A DNA stretch of 64,000 nucleotides, taken from positions 911,501-975,500 of the forward strand of contig JAHDVF020001466.1 in the NCBI GenBank assembly GCA_022606425.2, written 5' to 3'. How positions within the stretch are numbered: the first letter of the stretch is position 1; every line of letters starts with the position of its first letter. This stretch comes from Lepidostoma basale. Lineage: Eukaryota; Arthropoda; Insecta; Trichoptera; Lepidostomatidae. This document shows, in pieces, positions 20,790 to 33,579 of the stretch. The notes under the pieces were generated by a model, which had not been told where the DNA came from, did not search any database, and was given only the letters and a program-made list of their open reading frames with translations. The position numbers were made by a program, and so were the translations under genes.

Positions 20790-22172
20790 GTTTCAATTTT
20801 TTATATTTTAAATCAATTTTAAATGCTTCGTTTGGACGGGTTATGCTACACGAAAACCATGTTTATATTATATAAATAAATATCTAAAGAAATAAACTTA
20901 ATAAATATCTGAAAATTATCAGACAGAGTTGAAACTATATTTCTAAATAAAAATACGTATTAAAGTGAATAGATTTAGGCGTTTAATAATTGGTAGAAAT
21001 TTTTAATTTTTTAATAAATTGGTTGAAAGGAAGCAGTGCTAGAGACACATGACACGCTCTAGCCCAATTTATTTATTTTGGTCGGTGAGAAAATTGATGG
21101 TGATCAGTAGTATAAATATATTGGCCGTGTGTAAACAAGAACTTCTTTTTCAGAATTTTCAACAGCAGCTGTTAATTTTGATCACAAACGGCGTAGGTGG
21201 GAGACGAACGTAAAGTAATGATTTTATTTATATACATAAAATGAGAAAGATGATACATATAATATATACACTAATAATTTCATTCCTAAAGATGACTCAT
21301 ATTTTAGTTAATCAAAAAAATATTTACACTCCTGTAAGATAATTTAATTAAAACATGTTGTGAATTTAAACGATGAGCGATTCTTTTATTAGTTTATTTA
21401 TCTCAGCACGTTTCTAAGATTTCATACATTCATCAGCCGTAGTAATTATTAATCTTTCAAATGAATCCAAAATAAACAATTTTAGATGATTCTTTCGATA
21501 TTTGCCTTCGTTCTAAATTTGAATTTAAATACGGTTGAAAAAAAGGTATGAATATACCTACTATTTATTCATACAAATATATTTAATAAAAGCCTATATA
21601 TATACTGAATGAATATGTGTTTGATTCATTCAAAACGTGTTTGTTTAAAATAAAGTAATTTGAATAATATTATATGCAATCAAATATTCGGTGAAAAAAT
21701 AGTGCTGAAAAAATCGCTGAATATAATATATTGTGTATTCAATCATAAAGTCTTTGATTGAAACATTATTTATTCCACTAAAATGAATTTATTTACCAAA
21801 ACTTATCGAAGATATTAAACTTTGATCGTGATATGATACATAATTGTTTATGGCATATTAGTAGGTAGGTATCTGAAATTATGGTTTCAATGTATGGAAA
21901 ATAATCAATAAAAATTTCTATGAATGAGTTGTCAGTTGTTAAAAGTAAATATTAATAAACGATTCCACGATAACGCTATAATATTGCCAATTTATTTATT
22001 TTTTATTTTTTAAACTACCAAGTGAGCTTCATTGTAGTAACAAATTAAACTTTTTGTTTTATAACCTGACGACGCTTCATTTGGAACGATACCGGTTGGA
22101 AGTATACAAAACTAATATGAAGTAGTGATAAATCAAAACATTTAATTGTTTATAAATATTTAAGACCACATA
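20790..22172. other. AT-rich intergenic
   Basis: No gene or recognised repeat over about 1.4 kb. Confidence 0.5.
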
Positions 22173-22706
22173 TTAACTAACTAACTAACCATCACGCCTT
22201 TTCCCCAGAGCGGTAGGCAGAATGAATGGAACGCCACACTGTTCTGTCCTGACATACTTCTCTCGCTTCCTCTACACTCATACATCTTGTCATGCACGCA
22301 CGTCGATTTCTTCGACTCCTCACGTGACCGACATTTTATAATTGATTGATTTGCTCGTGATTTCTCGTGATTCCTCGGCCTTCCTCTATTTCTAGCTCCG
22401 TTCACCCCGTTAACATATAGGTACCTTCTTCACCATTCTATCTTCACTCATTCTTTCCATGTGTCCAAACCATCTTAATGACCCTTTCATTATTTTGTTC
22501 ATAGCTCTTTCATTCGCATCGCATTCACTTCTTATACTTGCATTTGATTCTCAATAATATACAGATTTACCGCACATTCATCTTAGAGATCTCAATTCTA
22601 CTGCATTTATTCTACTTTCATCCTTCTTTAGCCAGTTCCATACTTTACTTCCATACATAAGGGTCGGCGCAAGAACACCATTATGCACTGTCATCTTAGA
22701 TTTTTG
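22173..22706 (-). pseudogene. RTE-like retrotransposon 3' end, 0.53 kb
   Basis: A CTAACTAACTAACC tail, then the reverse complement of the C-terminus (GETA-end region, MYECRGSE-like, RGRPR, FGHMERM, MRSLR) up to the region coding the VHNGVLAPTL-like stretch near 22.68 kb. It is one of the longest RTE copies here. Frames are interrupted. Confidence 0.85.
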
Positions 22707-23300
22707 GATAGGCTTTTGTTTGCGATGACAACTTTAAGTGCACCCTGTTGCCTATTTTATATATTTGTGTGTATATTTGTGTGCAGTGTACTCTGTTGCC
22801 TATTTTATATATTTATGTGCCTCTTTTATATATTATGGTTAATGAACATGCTTTAAAATATAAAATATAAGTTTTAGGCGGGCACTAAACATGTTTAAAA
22901 TATTCAAACAAAGCGACAGGTTACAAAAATAGGCATCTCACACCTCTCGAGAGAATAATATCGTAGTAATAACTCTAAGCTGATAGAAATAAAACTCCGT
23001 TCCAACGAAAACCAGCGCAAGTAGGTAGATCCAACATGCAGTCACGTGATTTATAGCTGGAATTTTGAGAGTATCTGGATGCTGTACAAAGGAACTAAGA
23101 ACTAACATAGATCCAAGGTAATAGATGGGTTCAAAGATTTTTTTAGCCGAGATAGTAAAGGAATTTTTCCGGGTATTGTGTCACTGTATTATAAAGAATC
23201 TTGGCTGCTTTTTAATAAAGTTACGTTTTATATGTTTGTCCAAAAATAAAACATATGTTTTTTAATGCATTTAAAATGTTATCAACAAGAATTTGAAACA
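22707..23300. other. Intergenic with a short internal repeat
   Basis: CTGTTGCCTATTTTATATAT occurs twice (22746-22765 and 22793-22812), a local ~47-bp-spaced duplication. Otherwise nothing recognised. Confidence 0.5.
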
Positions 23301-23339
23301 AATTATATGTTAAATATTTTGAACTCAGTTATAAAGTTA

Positions 23340-23445
23340 TATTTACATCTGACGATGGAGGTCACCTCCGAAGCGTTATGCCTTAACCTTCGGTAAATAA
23401 ATGTTTTGACAATATATTGTTTAAGGTCTTATTTTATGTTAAATA
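23340..23445 (+). repeat. Hammerhead-like family F
   Basis: ACAT, CTGACGA, T, a GGAGG/CCTCC helix, GAAGCGTT, ATG. Order and pairing match the PLE hammerhead with one change (GAAG for GAAA, leaving a G-U closing pair). An AATAAA lies shortly downstream (~23395). It is probably the 3' end of another Penelope-type or non-autonomous element. Confidence 0.5.
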
Positions 23446-24400
23446 TGAAAGAAAAAAACATAGATCATAAGAAGATAATATATACAATATTTAATGAAAT
23501 TTCACAAGGACGCACACAAAAAAGGGTGTGTTTAAATAATAAAGAAAGTAAAGGTATTCTAACAATGATGTGATAGGAACTCGAAATCTCAAATAGACAG
23601 AGGACAACAAGATTTTACTTAATGAAAAATCATTATAATTTATTATAATAAGCATTCATGCCGATATAAGAAGCTTAAGATACAATAATGGTAGGATATA
23701 AGAATGTGGCAGTCTATATTTAAAAAAAATGAAGATGTTGATATGAGCCATTCTCAATATTATTAACTAAAACTATAGTTAAAGAATAAAAGGAAATATA
23801 GAATTTCTTCTGTATTCGCCATAGAATATTAAAAAATATGTATTAATAAATATTGGTACGTAGGTACTTTAATTTTATTATATATTTTGTATTACATTTT
23901 ATTAATTATATAAGTCAGGTTACGTTATGAATAATGGTAAAGTAATATAGGCCTTCGAGAAAATGCTCAGTTATCCCCGAATACCATCATAAAATAACGC
24001 CTTTCGAGGGATAAGATATGAACATAAATAGATTCTGTCATAAATTCGGCAAAACATAGAAGAACGCCATTAATAAAGAGATCAAGGTCCGCAATATAAA
24101 ATCCGCCGTAACCCTGCTGGCCTGCCAAATGTCCTCCGGGAAGGGGTTTTTGGCGGGAAACGACCATTTTGCGTTTCAAAACTTGAGAATGGCGCTCGAA
24201 CGGCGACCGTCATTTGTATGGGATTTGGATAATCTTCATGAATTATGCGAAACGTTTATATTTTGAAAAAGGTGAGAATCTAAAAACGCTTTAAATTTTA
24301 ATTGGCTAATTAAGTAAAAACTGACCGATAAGAATTAAATTACCAGTAACTAACTAAGTTAGTCAAAAATAATATTAATAAACTTTTACTACAACAGTTT
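23446..24400. other. Intergenic; GC-richer patch at 24.05-24.22 kb
   Basis: No gene. The patch has ORF shadows on the minus strand (23967-24179) without recognisable domain. Possible conserved non-coding DNA. Confidence 0.4.
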
Positions 24401-24405
24401 TTGTA

Positions 24406-24536
24406 CCACTTTATTTATTTGATTAAACCATCCGATTTCGCTCCTGCCGGAGCTTCGTCAAGGTTACAAAATGTGTAACTTTGACGAAGCTTCGGCGGGA
24501 GCGAAACCAGTTGGTTTTATAAAAAAAATAAAGTGG
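24406..24536. repeat. Head-to-head hammerhead-like palindrome, family C
   Basis: Two ~63-bp arms with a spacer of a few bases. Each arm, read outward, has a TTGACGA core, an extra A, a GCT(C/T)C..GGAGC hairpin, and GAAA followed by a GG-containing strand; in the right arm that strand can pair with the upstream AAC(T). C3 is U in both arms, so cleavage is unlikely. The relative at 52.8-52.97 kb has the C restored, which supports a common ancestor. Confidence 0.7.
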
Positions 24537-24540
24537 TCTC

Positions 24541-25649
24541 AAAACTACGGAGTTAATAATGCCCATTAAAAATGATGAGTTCATACGAAAGTATAAAATA
24601 TCAAACGCAATAGATAATGATAAAAACGAATTAAAGAGTGTGGTTTCTAGAGGTGGGAAAGAGTGGATGGACGGCAAAAAAATAATTTTAAATGTAGGTA
24701 CTTCGTTTTGCAAAATGAATTACCCCAAGAGCGCACTAAGAAAAGACCGAACAGTTCTGTCTTCAGTTGTTTCATAAATCTTAGGTCACTATCCTCATAC
24801 TAACCTCATACTAATAGAGAGATTATAAGTACTCATCAATGAGGTTATGATACTGCAAGAGTTTTAAGATGTTAATTAATATATTTATGATATGACCACC
24901 ATTTAATATTTGGTATCTTTGATCATACCATATCTTCAAATCTAGTAAAGGTACCCTTGGAATGATTATTAACCATCATAGATATTCTTCTATGATTTTA
25001 TTTATAACATTTTTTATGTAATAAAATAATAATTTTGTGTGTATGAAAACTGTTTTTGGAACGAGAAAGCTCCCTTGACCGATCCAGGTAAATTCAGGTG
25101 GTGGACAAAAGGACCCAGGGGGCGGCCCCCCTCGTGCTATGGGGCGGGGACTCGAGGGGTCGCACGTACTCCAGTTAGGTTTATAATACAAGGTTAACAG
25201 AAAACAGTGTTTTTTGTCGTATTTTTGTTTACAAACACATACTTTTTGATCACAAATTGTATAGATTTACACGTAATGATTTATTATGTATAAAAATAAT
25301 AGAACAATCATATTTCCATAAATACTAAATAATCTTTTAAAAAAATAAGACAATATTTTACTTTTTATACAATTAAAAATTATTATCATTAAAAGATTAA
25401 TAGTTAGGTGAGTATTTACAAATAAAAAATATGTGTTTACTGACGTCAAGGTTCAACATTGACACGAAATGTGAAAAAAGTAAGTGTTAGGGAATAAAAT
25501 AATATAATGTTTTAAACGCATTTGTTTCGTTTACTTAATACCTACGATTTAAAATTTGATTTAATGTTGGCAAAAACAACATTAGGTTAAGAAGAAAAAA
25601 CATTATATTATAAGTAACATCAAACCTTATATACCTCTGAGGAAACAGC
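24541..25649. other. Intergenic; GC-rich block at 25.07-25.19 kb
   Basis: The 25067-25190 block is abruptly GC-rich (GGGGGCGGCCCCCCTCG). On the minus strand it reads RPIARGGPPPGSFCPPPEF, a proline/glycine-rich stretch I cannot assign. The rest is AT-rich. Confidence 0.4.
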
Positions 25650-26142
25650 GAAATGGAAGTGAAGCTTAGAGCTGGCAAAAGAAGGACGCAAACAGGATAA
25701 ATACTGTAGAATGATATCACTAAGAATGTGCGTTAAAACGATGTATGATAGAACACCAAATGATGAAATAAGGAAGAAATGTAAGGTAGATTTACTAAGT
25801 AAAATGAATAAATATTTAATTTAAAGTTAATACAAAGAACTTCTGCCATGAAATTTCAAATAACAAAATGAATGTAAAAAAATAATCACTTAGATGGTGT
25901 GGACATATGGGACGAATGGATGAGAGAATAGGGGTTAATAAATTGTATACAAACAGTGTGAATAGAGAGACGGTCTAGTCAAACATGGCATGACGAAATT
26001 AATCAATTACTAAAAGGCGGCCACATTCGCAGTCGGAAAAATCGATGAGCGTACGTGTTATGATGAATGAATATAGAGGTAAGCCAAAATAGAACAGTGT
26101 GACGGATTCCTCGGGGAAACAGCGCAATGGTTAGTTGTTGGT
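25650..26142 (+). pseudogene. RTE-like 3' end interrupted by a small insertion
   Basis: Begins at the WK*SLELAKEG-like segment, continues through MISLRMCVKTMYDRTPNDEI and RWCGHMGRMDER to the GETA-like end with TGGTTAGTTGTTGG. Between 25801 and 25873 it is split by about 55 bp flanked by a repeated AAAATGAAT (25801-25809, 25865-25873). Confidence 0.75.
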
Positions 26143-26624
26143 TAAATAAAACGTGTGAGTTTGTTATTAAAATAAATAAAATCACTTTTCGTTTTTAAAA
26201 TAAACCAACTGCTGAGCTGTTTTGTACGCCGTTTTGTGATCCCCCTGTGCGGCTGTAAAGCTAGGCTTAAGCTATTTCACCAGCCGCCATAATTTGGGCA
26301 ATTCCTCATAATTAGTAGCACGTTATAATTCAGAGGGCTTAGCCCTTACAGAAATACAACATTTGAGCAAAGAACGTATCAAAACACAAACAGTGTAATT
26401 CTAAATTTATATAATCTAAATTATATTAAGATTATTTTTATTCGCTATTTGGATTAAACATAGGTACATTGACTTTTCATAGTACCTTTCTAGTTTTTTA
26501 ATTCTGCGTTCTCTGAGTTCTTTTAAAGTGTTATAGTGAATTATAATATTGATACGTTTAAAGCAAAATCGTAAAGGATTCAATGATATATCGTTTTGTA
26601 AGTGTTGAAATTAAAATATATCGA
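26143..26624. other. Intergenic
   Basis: A mixed-composition piece at 26.22-26.35 kb has no recognised identity. The rest is AT-rich. Confidence 0.4.
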
Positions 26625-27032
26625 TACGTATGTGTGGTAGTACGATGTACGACAGAATCTCAAATGCTGATATTAGGAAGGAATGTAGAGCGAAAGAAGG
26701 TATTATGAACAAAATTATGAATGGTTTGCTGCTTTGGTTCGGACATATGGAGCGCATGGGTGAAGAAAGAATGGTTAAAAAAAGTATACGTTAACGATGT
26801 AAATGGAGTAAGGAGTCGAGGAAGACCGAGGAAAACATGGCATTACCAAATTAATCAAATATCAAAGGTTGGTCATGTCAGAAGCCGGATAAATCGACGT
26901 GCGTGTATGACTCGATGTATGAATGTGGAGGATGCTAGAGAGGTGTGCCAGAATAGAGTAGGTAGTGTGGCGGTCCATTCTCTCTGCCTACCCCTGCGGG
27001 GAAACGGCGTGATGGTTTGTTGTTGTTGTTGA
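26625..27032 (+). pseudogene. RTE-like 3' end with a long open frame
   Basis: Encodes the C-terminus in two frames joined by a one-base shift near 26.77 kb: STMYDRISNADIRKE and FGHMERM in one; KVYVNDVNGVRSRGRPRKTW, HVRSRINRRACMTRCMNVED, then VAVHSLCLPLRGNGVM in the other. It ends in (GTT)n rather than GTTA repeats. The longest open part is 103 codons. Confidence 0.85.
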
Positions 27033-28042
27033 GTCACAATGAATATAGCAAACGTAGTCGGTAATATTAAGTGATTGTGAAGTGATTGATAACTTAATTA
27101 TAAAATCAATATTTAAGATATCGCGATTTTCTATTGTCCGCAAAAATATAAATCTCTATAACAAATATATATTTTTTTAAATTGCCTATTTGATTTTTTC
27201 GGAAAAAGTTTTTGACATTAGTAGAAAAAATCGAAAGATAAACATATCTAGAGGCGTTGGTTTATGTATTACTAAGGTTACAAAGAGGTAAAATATATAA
27301 TTTCTAAACTTAAATCAATTACTAAAGAAAGAAACATTATTACATTAAAAAAAAAAAACACGAATTCTGTACTGTATATTTTTATAATAATAAGTTTTAA
27401 TAAACATTTTGTTTATTTAAAAAAAATTGAATATATTGTACATTCATAATTAAAATATTCAATTTTATATAATAATTTTCTCCTAATTATGAAGGTACAA
27501 AATCTTCGAAACAATTTAACAAAAATTAACTTGTATAAATGGAACAAAGAGTGTTTTGAAGATTGAAATTCATTAAAATAATAATTATTATCTCTATGCC
27601 TGTTTGTTCTTTACAATGCACATTTCTTAAATAAAATATCAAAGACTTATTTGTATTTCATTTAACTTGATTGTGTTATGAACGTTATCAACGATAATTG
27701 AATTCGAATACATGTTGCATTTGTTTGACCTTTGGGTAAGAATCCGAGAGTTCAGACCTGATCCGAGGCACATGGACCAAATGCATCGCTTATCTAGAAC
27801 ACGCAGGCGCCAAACTAATTGATTTATGCAATAAATCAGAGCGCATTGCAAGTCAATCAATGCAAATTTGATAATCAATTAAATATGTTATTACTATAAA
27901 CATAATAAGATAAATTTGAGTCAATTATTGTGATAAATTCTAATCCACTCACTGCAAATATAATATATTACAAATCAAATGTAATTTTTTGTAGTACATT
28001 TAATCAATTAGATTTTTTTAAATGCTTGATGATATTAAATGC
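27033..28042. other. Intergenic
   Basis: AT-rich. The 27.70-27.87 kb piece is GC-richer and possibly conserved non-coding. No gene seen. Confidence 0.4.
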
Positions 28043-28300
28043 AGCCAGGTAGAAAAGGTACGGAGAGAAGGTGGACCGCCACGCTGCTCTATCGTGACTT
28101 AACTCTCACGCTTCCTCTAATTTCATACATCGAGAAACACTGTTTTTTTTCGACTTCGAACACGGTTAATAAGTGATTAATTTGGTCATGCCATATTTTT
28201 CGCGACTTTTTCATTGACTTCTTGTTCCATTCACACAACTTGTATAGGTAACTATATAATTTTATTTACTTATTCCAGTAATTCTTAAAATATTCTTAGT
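28043..28300 (-). pseudogene. RTE-like fragment, degraded
   Basis: The reverse complement matches the RTE C-terminus (VAVHLLS.. end, MYEIRGSVR-like, the FEVEKK region). The CTAAC tail is lost. Confidence 0.6.
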
Positions 28301-28429
28301 TGTAGTGGAAAGTCCTATCGTTTGGAAAGTTTTTTCATATTTATTAATTTTTTATATATACTTAAGGCATTAACACTGTGGAATGTCGTAATGAAGATAT
28401 TATTATGAATTAAAAAAAAGCTTTTTTTA

Positions 28430-28575
28430 GTTTTGAGTTTATTTTTCTCGGCATTTTTTAAGATGTCATAGCTTTTGAGGACTTTATACACACTGTGTAC
28501 ATATACTGTAGACATATCGTATTCCCGATGATAAAGGTATGAACCTCCGAAACATGTCGAGAAAAATATAGTCAA
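28430..28575 (+). repeat. Hammerhead-like family G, degenerate, partly palindromic
   Basis: CCGATGAT, an AGGT/ACCT hairpin, CCGAAACATGTCGAG around 28525-28562, in hammerhead order with C for U4. About 80 bp upstream lies TTTTTCTCGGCA, an inverted partial copy of the downstream CGAGAAAAA, pointing to a head-to-head remnant. Confidence 0.4.
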
Positions 28576-29599
28576 AAGTAGAACAAATATTGTTTTTATA
28601 AATAAAATAAAATAATAAAATAAAAGGGTGGAATGGGGAATGTTGTTAAAACATAAAGCAAACGCTCAACCCAACCAATGATAGGTCATAAGACCTGTAA
28701 GCGCCCCGGCCACCATATTCTGTTCCCAGAAAACAATTTACATCTTCGTCTCTATTGAGATACCTGCAATTAATCCTTATAATATATATTTTTTTTACCA
28801 AAAGTGGAATGTTAGCAAATGTTTCAACAAGAAACGATCACTTTTCACTAATTATAATAATATAAATTAAAGAGAGGGAAAATAACAAGAAAGGTATTCG
28901 TGTAGCTATAAAACAAGTATTTTATTAAGAATCTTGAATCTGTAGGTGACAACGCTAACAATTTCCAATCAGACAATTATAAATAACATGTAAAAATGCC
29001 GTTGTGATCCCATATATTCTCCGATGTACATTTTTTGCAGTACTCAGAGTCCATATATGGTTAGGTCTGACGATCAAGCAAGCTGCTCATTAAATTATTT
29101 TTCTTCAGCAATGTGAGAACTGCAGTTTGCTCACTGTTTATTTTTCCCACCGGTACGAAAATGGAAGAAAATTTAAAAATCAATTTTGAATCTCAGTACT
29201 ATGTACTTATTATACACATTGAGATGATAAATAACTAACTTAGTGCTTGATATCTATTTTCGGGGTGACAATACTGGACAAAGTAAAAAATGAGCATATC
29301 TGAGGAAGCTTGAAAGGTATTGGATAAAGCTATGGATCACAGAGTTGACTGAGTCAGCTCACTAGGCTTTTTATTTAAATGTAAATTTGTAATGCAAAAA
29401 TAGATTTTATAATAATTAATAATATCTTCGAGTTAAGCATCATCAAGGATAATATTATAGAAATTATAAAGGAAAAAAGTGTATAAAGCTAGAAAATATC
29501 GTCTGTATTAGTACGGCCATGTAAGCAGAAGGGACAATATAAAAAAAATTGTGAATCAATAACTTACCGACATCAGATTTCGCCCCCTTTATTATTGTA
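28576..29599. other. Intergenic
   Basis: No gene or familiar repeat recognised. Confidence 0.45.
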
Positions 29600-29812
29600 T
29601 ACAACAGATTGTTTAAACCAAATTACTATATATAATTTGTTTTTAGCTATTAAATAGATTCTCATGACATGTGATATGTAGGTTATCTATTGCCATTTTA
29701 TTGTCACGTGAATTCTACACAAGAATAAAGACAGTAAAAATCACACTGTAAATCGAACCTGAGGCATTCGGTGTTGAAGTAATTTCTACTCTCTTGCTAC
29801 TCTGCCACGAAA
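29600..29812 (-). mobile_element. tRNA-derived SINE
   Basis: On the minus strand an A-box-like TGGCAGAGTAG (near 29800) and B box GGTTCGATT (29759-29751) lie in tRNA-like spacing, followed by a tRNA-unrelated body (AATTCACGTGACAATAAAA, then ATGTCATGAGAATC). The body matches the copies near 33.0 and 53.5 kb. Confidence 0.75.
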
Positions 29813-31149
29813 GTCGTCAAATAATGCACTGCTATTATTAATATACTTGACTATTTAGGTAATATGGAAAAATTATCATTAGAATCTGATTGTGAAATAA
29901 ATAAATATCATAGTATATACGTTATGTATGCAGCCCAAAAAATACTATTGTTATGGTAAGAACATTTTTTTGAACACGGTAAATAGCGTTGACGTAATAA
30001 TCATTATTTAAATTATTTGCGTCACCTAAAAAATGACGAAGAATCCCAACAACAATGAACGTCATTCGTCAAAGAGTTCCCGTAACGAATCCGCGCTACG
30101 GGCCATGTTAACGGGCGTTATATCGTTACGTTTGCGCTGAAAAGTTTCCGTGAAAAACTGCATCCGGCGGACGCCCGGAACAGGAAACAGGGATGAATGC
30201 CCGCGTGAAAAAATCACCACCTACAAATCTCCCGCCTTTATCAGCGGCTTCTTTTGTTTCGGGAATTATTTCGACGGCTTTTGTTTTTTATCCCGCGTCC
30301 TGCTCAACGGATCCCCCCTCCCACAAAAGCCTCGGGATGCGAGAAAGATGAAGGATTATGTAAATTTCTCATCTCCATGGCAACGTAGGTTATCCTGGGT
30401 CAACGCTTAAATATTAAACAGCGGGGAATTTTCGTTCCTCGGATGAGCTAAGCGATTCTAGATGCAGGAAAGGGTCGTAAAACAAACATAAATGAAGTTA
30501 ACGATAAAATGATTAATCGAAGTGAGGACAAGACATTTCCTTAACTCGTTCAATTCCTCTCATCGGCGTTAAGTGACATGCCAATTGGGTGAATTCATAC
30601 ATTTCCATTTTATTGGCTAATTTTGTTCTCACATAAAACCATTTTGTCACTCCAGCACACAAGGCGATTAAGACATCCATCCTCACTCAATTCACAATAA
30701 TAAAAGAAAACACAAATGATTAATAGTTTAGTATTTCAAGTACCCTCTTTCAGAACTTGGATCTTTTGAGTTTCGTAAACAGAAAAAAATAACGGTAGCA
30801 ACTTTCAAAAGAACTGGCTCACATTTAGATGTGTGTATGTAATGGGGCATGTGAGTACATGTATACCGAAAGCTGTGCTCCGAGGAAGCTGCGAGATAGA
30901 GCAAAGGAAAGAAAAACAAGAACTAAATAAAAGAAACGAAACTTCTTCGGAGTTAATGACCGCCTCATAAATATACTCATGTTTAATTTATACACATGGC
31001 TCCGAACATGCATATGGATGTATGTACATTCCAGGGGAATTTCGTGTATTTTGTTCAAAAGCGTCAAAATGATTCGCGCTAAAGTTTATTATTTGATTGC
31101 ATTTGCGATTGAGGTTATTTCTATGGGATAGAATTATTTAATATTGTTG
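29813..31149. other. Intergenic; GC-rich island at 30.04-30.45 kb
   Basis: The island is CpG-rich with a chance-looking 86-codon plus-strand frame (30150-30410) without recognisable domain. It could be regulatory or conserved DNA. The remainder is AT-rich. Confidence 0.4.
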
Positions 31150-31700
31150 CTGATAGAAATATATCGACTGAAGCAAATATGGCAGTGCACAATATAGTTT
31201 TAGTCCCGACTATTATGTATGGAAATGAAGCTTGGAGTTGATAGAAGAAGGATGAAAGTAGGATAAATGCCGTGGAAATAAGGTCACTAAGAAGGATATG
31301 CGGAAAAACAATGTATGATAGAATATCTTATGATGAAGTAAGAAAGGAATGTAAAGCGGATGAATGCGTGATAAATAAAATCAAGAAAGGGTCATTAAGA
31401 TGGTTTGGACATACGAAACGCATGGATGAGGGAAGAATGGTTAAAAATATATATGCAAGTAGTGTGAATGGAAAAAAAGAAGTCGAGAAAGGCCAAGGAA
31501 GACATGGCATGACCAAATTAATCATTCTGAAAGGCGGCCATGTTCGAAGTAGGAACAATCGACGAGCGTGCATGTCACGATGTGTGAAAGTAGAAGATGC
31601 GCTAGAGCTATGTCAGGATAGAACAATGTGGCGATCCATCTTCTCTGACTACCACTCCGGAGAAACGGCGTGTTGGTTAGTTAGTTACTTAGTTTTGTTG
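31150..31700 (+). pseudogene. RTE-like retrotransposon 3' end, 0.55 kb
   Basis: The longest open RTE frame here (31272-31799). It contains MEIRSLRRICGKTMYDRISY, KKGSLRWFGHTKRMDEGRMV, NIYASSVNGK, then after a frame slip near 31.48 kb the GGHVRSRNNRRACMSRCVKV and RTMWRSIFSDYHSGETA segments. TTAGTTAGTTACTTAG follows. The frame then reads on into unrelated flank. Upstream, 31.15-31.27 kb holds the LVPTIMYGNEAWS-like segment out of frame. Confidence 0.88.
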
Positions 31701-32461
31701 CTGATAATTATCTTCGACAAAGGAGACCAGAATAAAATAGAAATTCTTAACAGTGTCCTATCACTGTTAAGAACTTCTATAATTATATATATTTGGTAAA
31801 AAAATATTGATACTGTTCCTACGCAAATATGCAAAACTTTTCACATATGAATTTTCCCCACAAGGAATTCAAATCAACTTTCTTCAAGCGTCCAAATTAT
31901 AGGTATATACTTTCGCCAAAATCCAACATGCGTTATTTTGCACGTATAATACGAACATCTTGTATAATGCACAAGCATTAAATGTGAATCTCTGTATGGC
32001 ATGAGATCAGTCAAAAGAGTCATAACTTACACATTACACCTTAACCTTCCACTTGTTTCGAAAGTGTGTTCCGCGTACTATGATTAAGATATTATTTCAC
32101 TCGTTAAAAAGGACAGATAAATATCATGTTTCTCTAATGTGTATATGAATTTTGGCGTTTCATAACGTGTTCCTTGACATTTTAGAATATATTATGCACA
32201 TTAAGAATATGCATGAAGAGAAATATCCATATCTAATTCTGATCGAATTCACAATCCAACACGCTTATTTTTTTCTTGTGTACTATTTTATGCATGTATA
32301 AATTACTCGTGTATATTAAAGTTTTTTCAATTTGTGAGTATGTTTGTATTGAGATAAAAAAAAATTATATAAGGCATATCCGTATAGTCACTAAATGCCG
32401 ATATGATTTTATGAATAGGTACGATATAAACAGTTCAATTAGATCACAAGGATCTATCACA
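31701..32461. other. AT-rich intergenic
   Basis: Nothing recognised. Confidence 0.5.
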
Positions 32462-32645
32462 AGGACAGATAAAATAACAACAAACGAACACCACAAGCAA
32501 CAAATATAACCATTGTACCAAAAACTAAAACTTCTTATGCCCAGAGACATTTCTACTATATCGGACCCAAACTATTATGTATAATATAATAAACAAAACT
32601 TTAAATGACCCACAAAAATGACAATTCACAATTACAAAAAACATG
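32462..32645 (+). pseudogene. Non-LTR C-terminal fragment (family X3)
   Basis: Frameshifted remnants of KTKTSYAQRHFYYIGPKL and NKTLNDPQK.TIHNYKK match the longer minus-strand copy at 46100-46530 closely. A short ATA repeat follows. Confidence 0.7.
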
Positions 32646-32755
32646 TTAATAATAATAATCATAAATTGGATAATTTATAGAGCGGCATTTTTATGAATTA
32701 CTCATCTCAAGAGCGCAGAGACTTCAGAGACATTAATATAAGGGTGGGTTGATTG
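32646..32755 (-). repeat. CR1-like 3' end
   Basis: ATAATAATAAT tail, then AAATTGGATAATTTATAGAG and the GCTCATCTCAAGAGCGC-type signature, as in the 40.6-kb copy. It is inserted directly after the X3 fragment. Confidence 0.65.
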
Positions 32756-32884
32756 TAGTATACTTTTAAAAATTAAGTAATTAGTTTTAAATATTGTTAA
32801 AATAGTATTATCATATATTCTATAAGATAATTAATTTTAAATTATATACTTTATAATGTGTAGTTTACGTTGCTTACCATATGT

Positions 32885-33070
32885 ATGTATAGAACAAAAT
32901 ATATTTGAACCCAATTACCATAAACAATTTTATAGCTATGGACATTTTTATTGCCACGTGAATTCTTCCAGACCAAAGACAGCGTGAGAATTTTTATTCA
33001 CGCCTTCATCGTCGGGAATCGAACCTGGGTGACAGTTATATCCATTACCACTCTGCCCCAAAGGCCGTCT
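32885..33070 (-). mobile_element. tRNA-derived SINE
   Basis: The minus strand has A box TGGGGCAGAGTGG (33060-33048) and a perfect B box GGTTCGATTCC (33025-33015) at tRNA spacing. The body (GAATTCACGTGGCAATAAAA) and the end with AATTGGGTTCAAA resemble the 40.3-kb copy. Confidence 0.82.
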
Positions 33071-33579
33071 CTCGCCAATACGGCAAGTAAAAATTCGTTT
33101 TTACGTAAGTTTTCGAGGATCAAAATTGAAAAAACCACCTCTGACTTGGGTGTGTAACTTTTGCCAAGTAGCACGCCCCTTAACCGCCGAGTAGCAGCCA
33201 AGGAAACGTTGCCAACTTCTGACTGTGGGCTATTGTCATTTTCCAAACTTTTCCCAACTCGTCCATACATCACTCGCCTCTGAATACCAGCGACGGATAT
33301 GCTACATAGTGACGACAAACTACGTCTCGTGAAATATATTATGTATCCTTTATCTTCATTCCGCATTTCTATACACACTAAAATAGGTAAACACAGGGTG
33401 AATATTTTTATATAACAGACTGGAAACTTATATAATTCCAAGCGTATAGTTTTTTCGCTTTATTTGTTTCTATAATATTACCCGTGCTGGTGTTTATCTC
33501 AAGAATATTACTAATTATTATAAAAAATATATCAGTGTGTATGCTTTGAATATTATGAATATTATGTATTCGAATGAAA
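33071..33579. other. Intergenic
   Basis: A moderate-GC stretch at 33.15-33.33 kb lies inside a minus-strand frame (32998-33441) with no domain. Probably non-coding. Confidence 0.4.

Noticed and set aside
30150..30410. 86-codon frame in the 30-kb GC island as a gene
   Set aside because: No recognisable motif; GC-rich stretches with few stop codons give such frames by chance.
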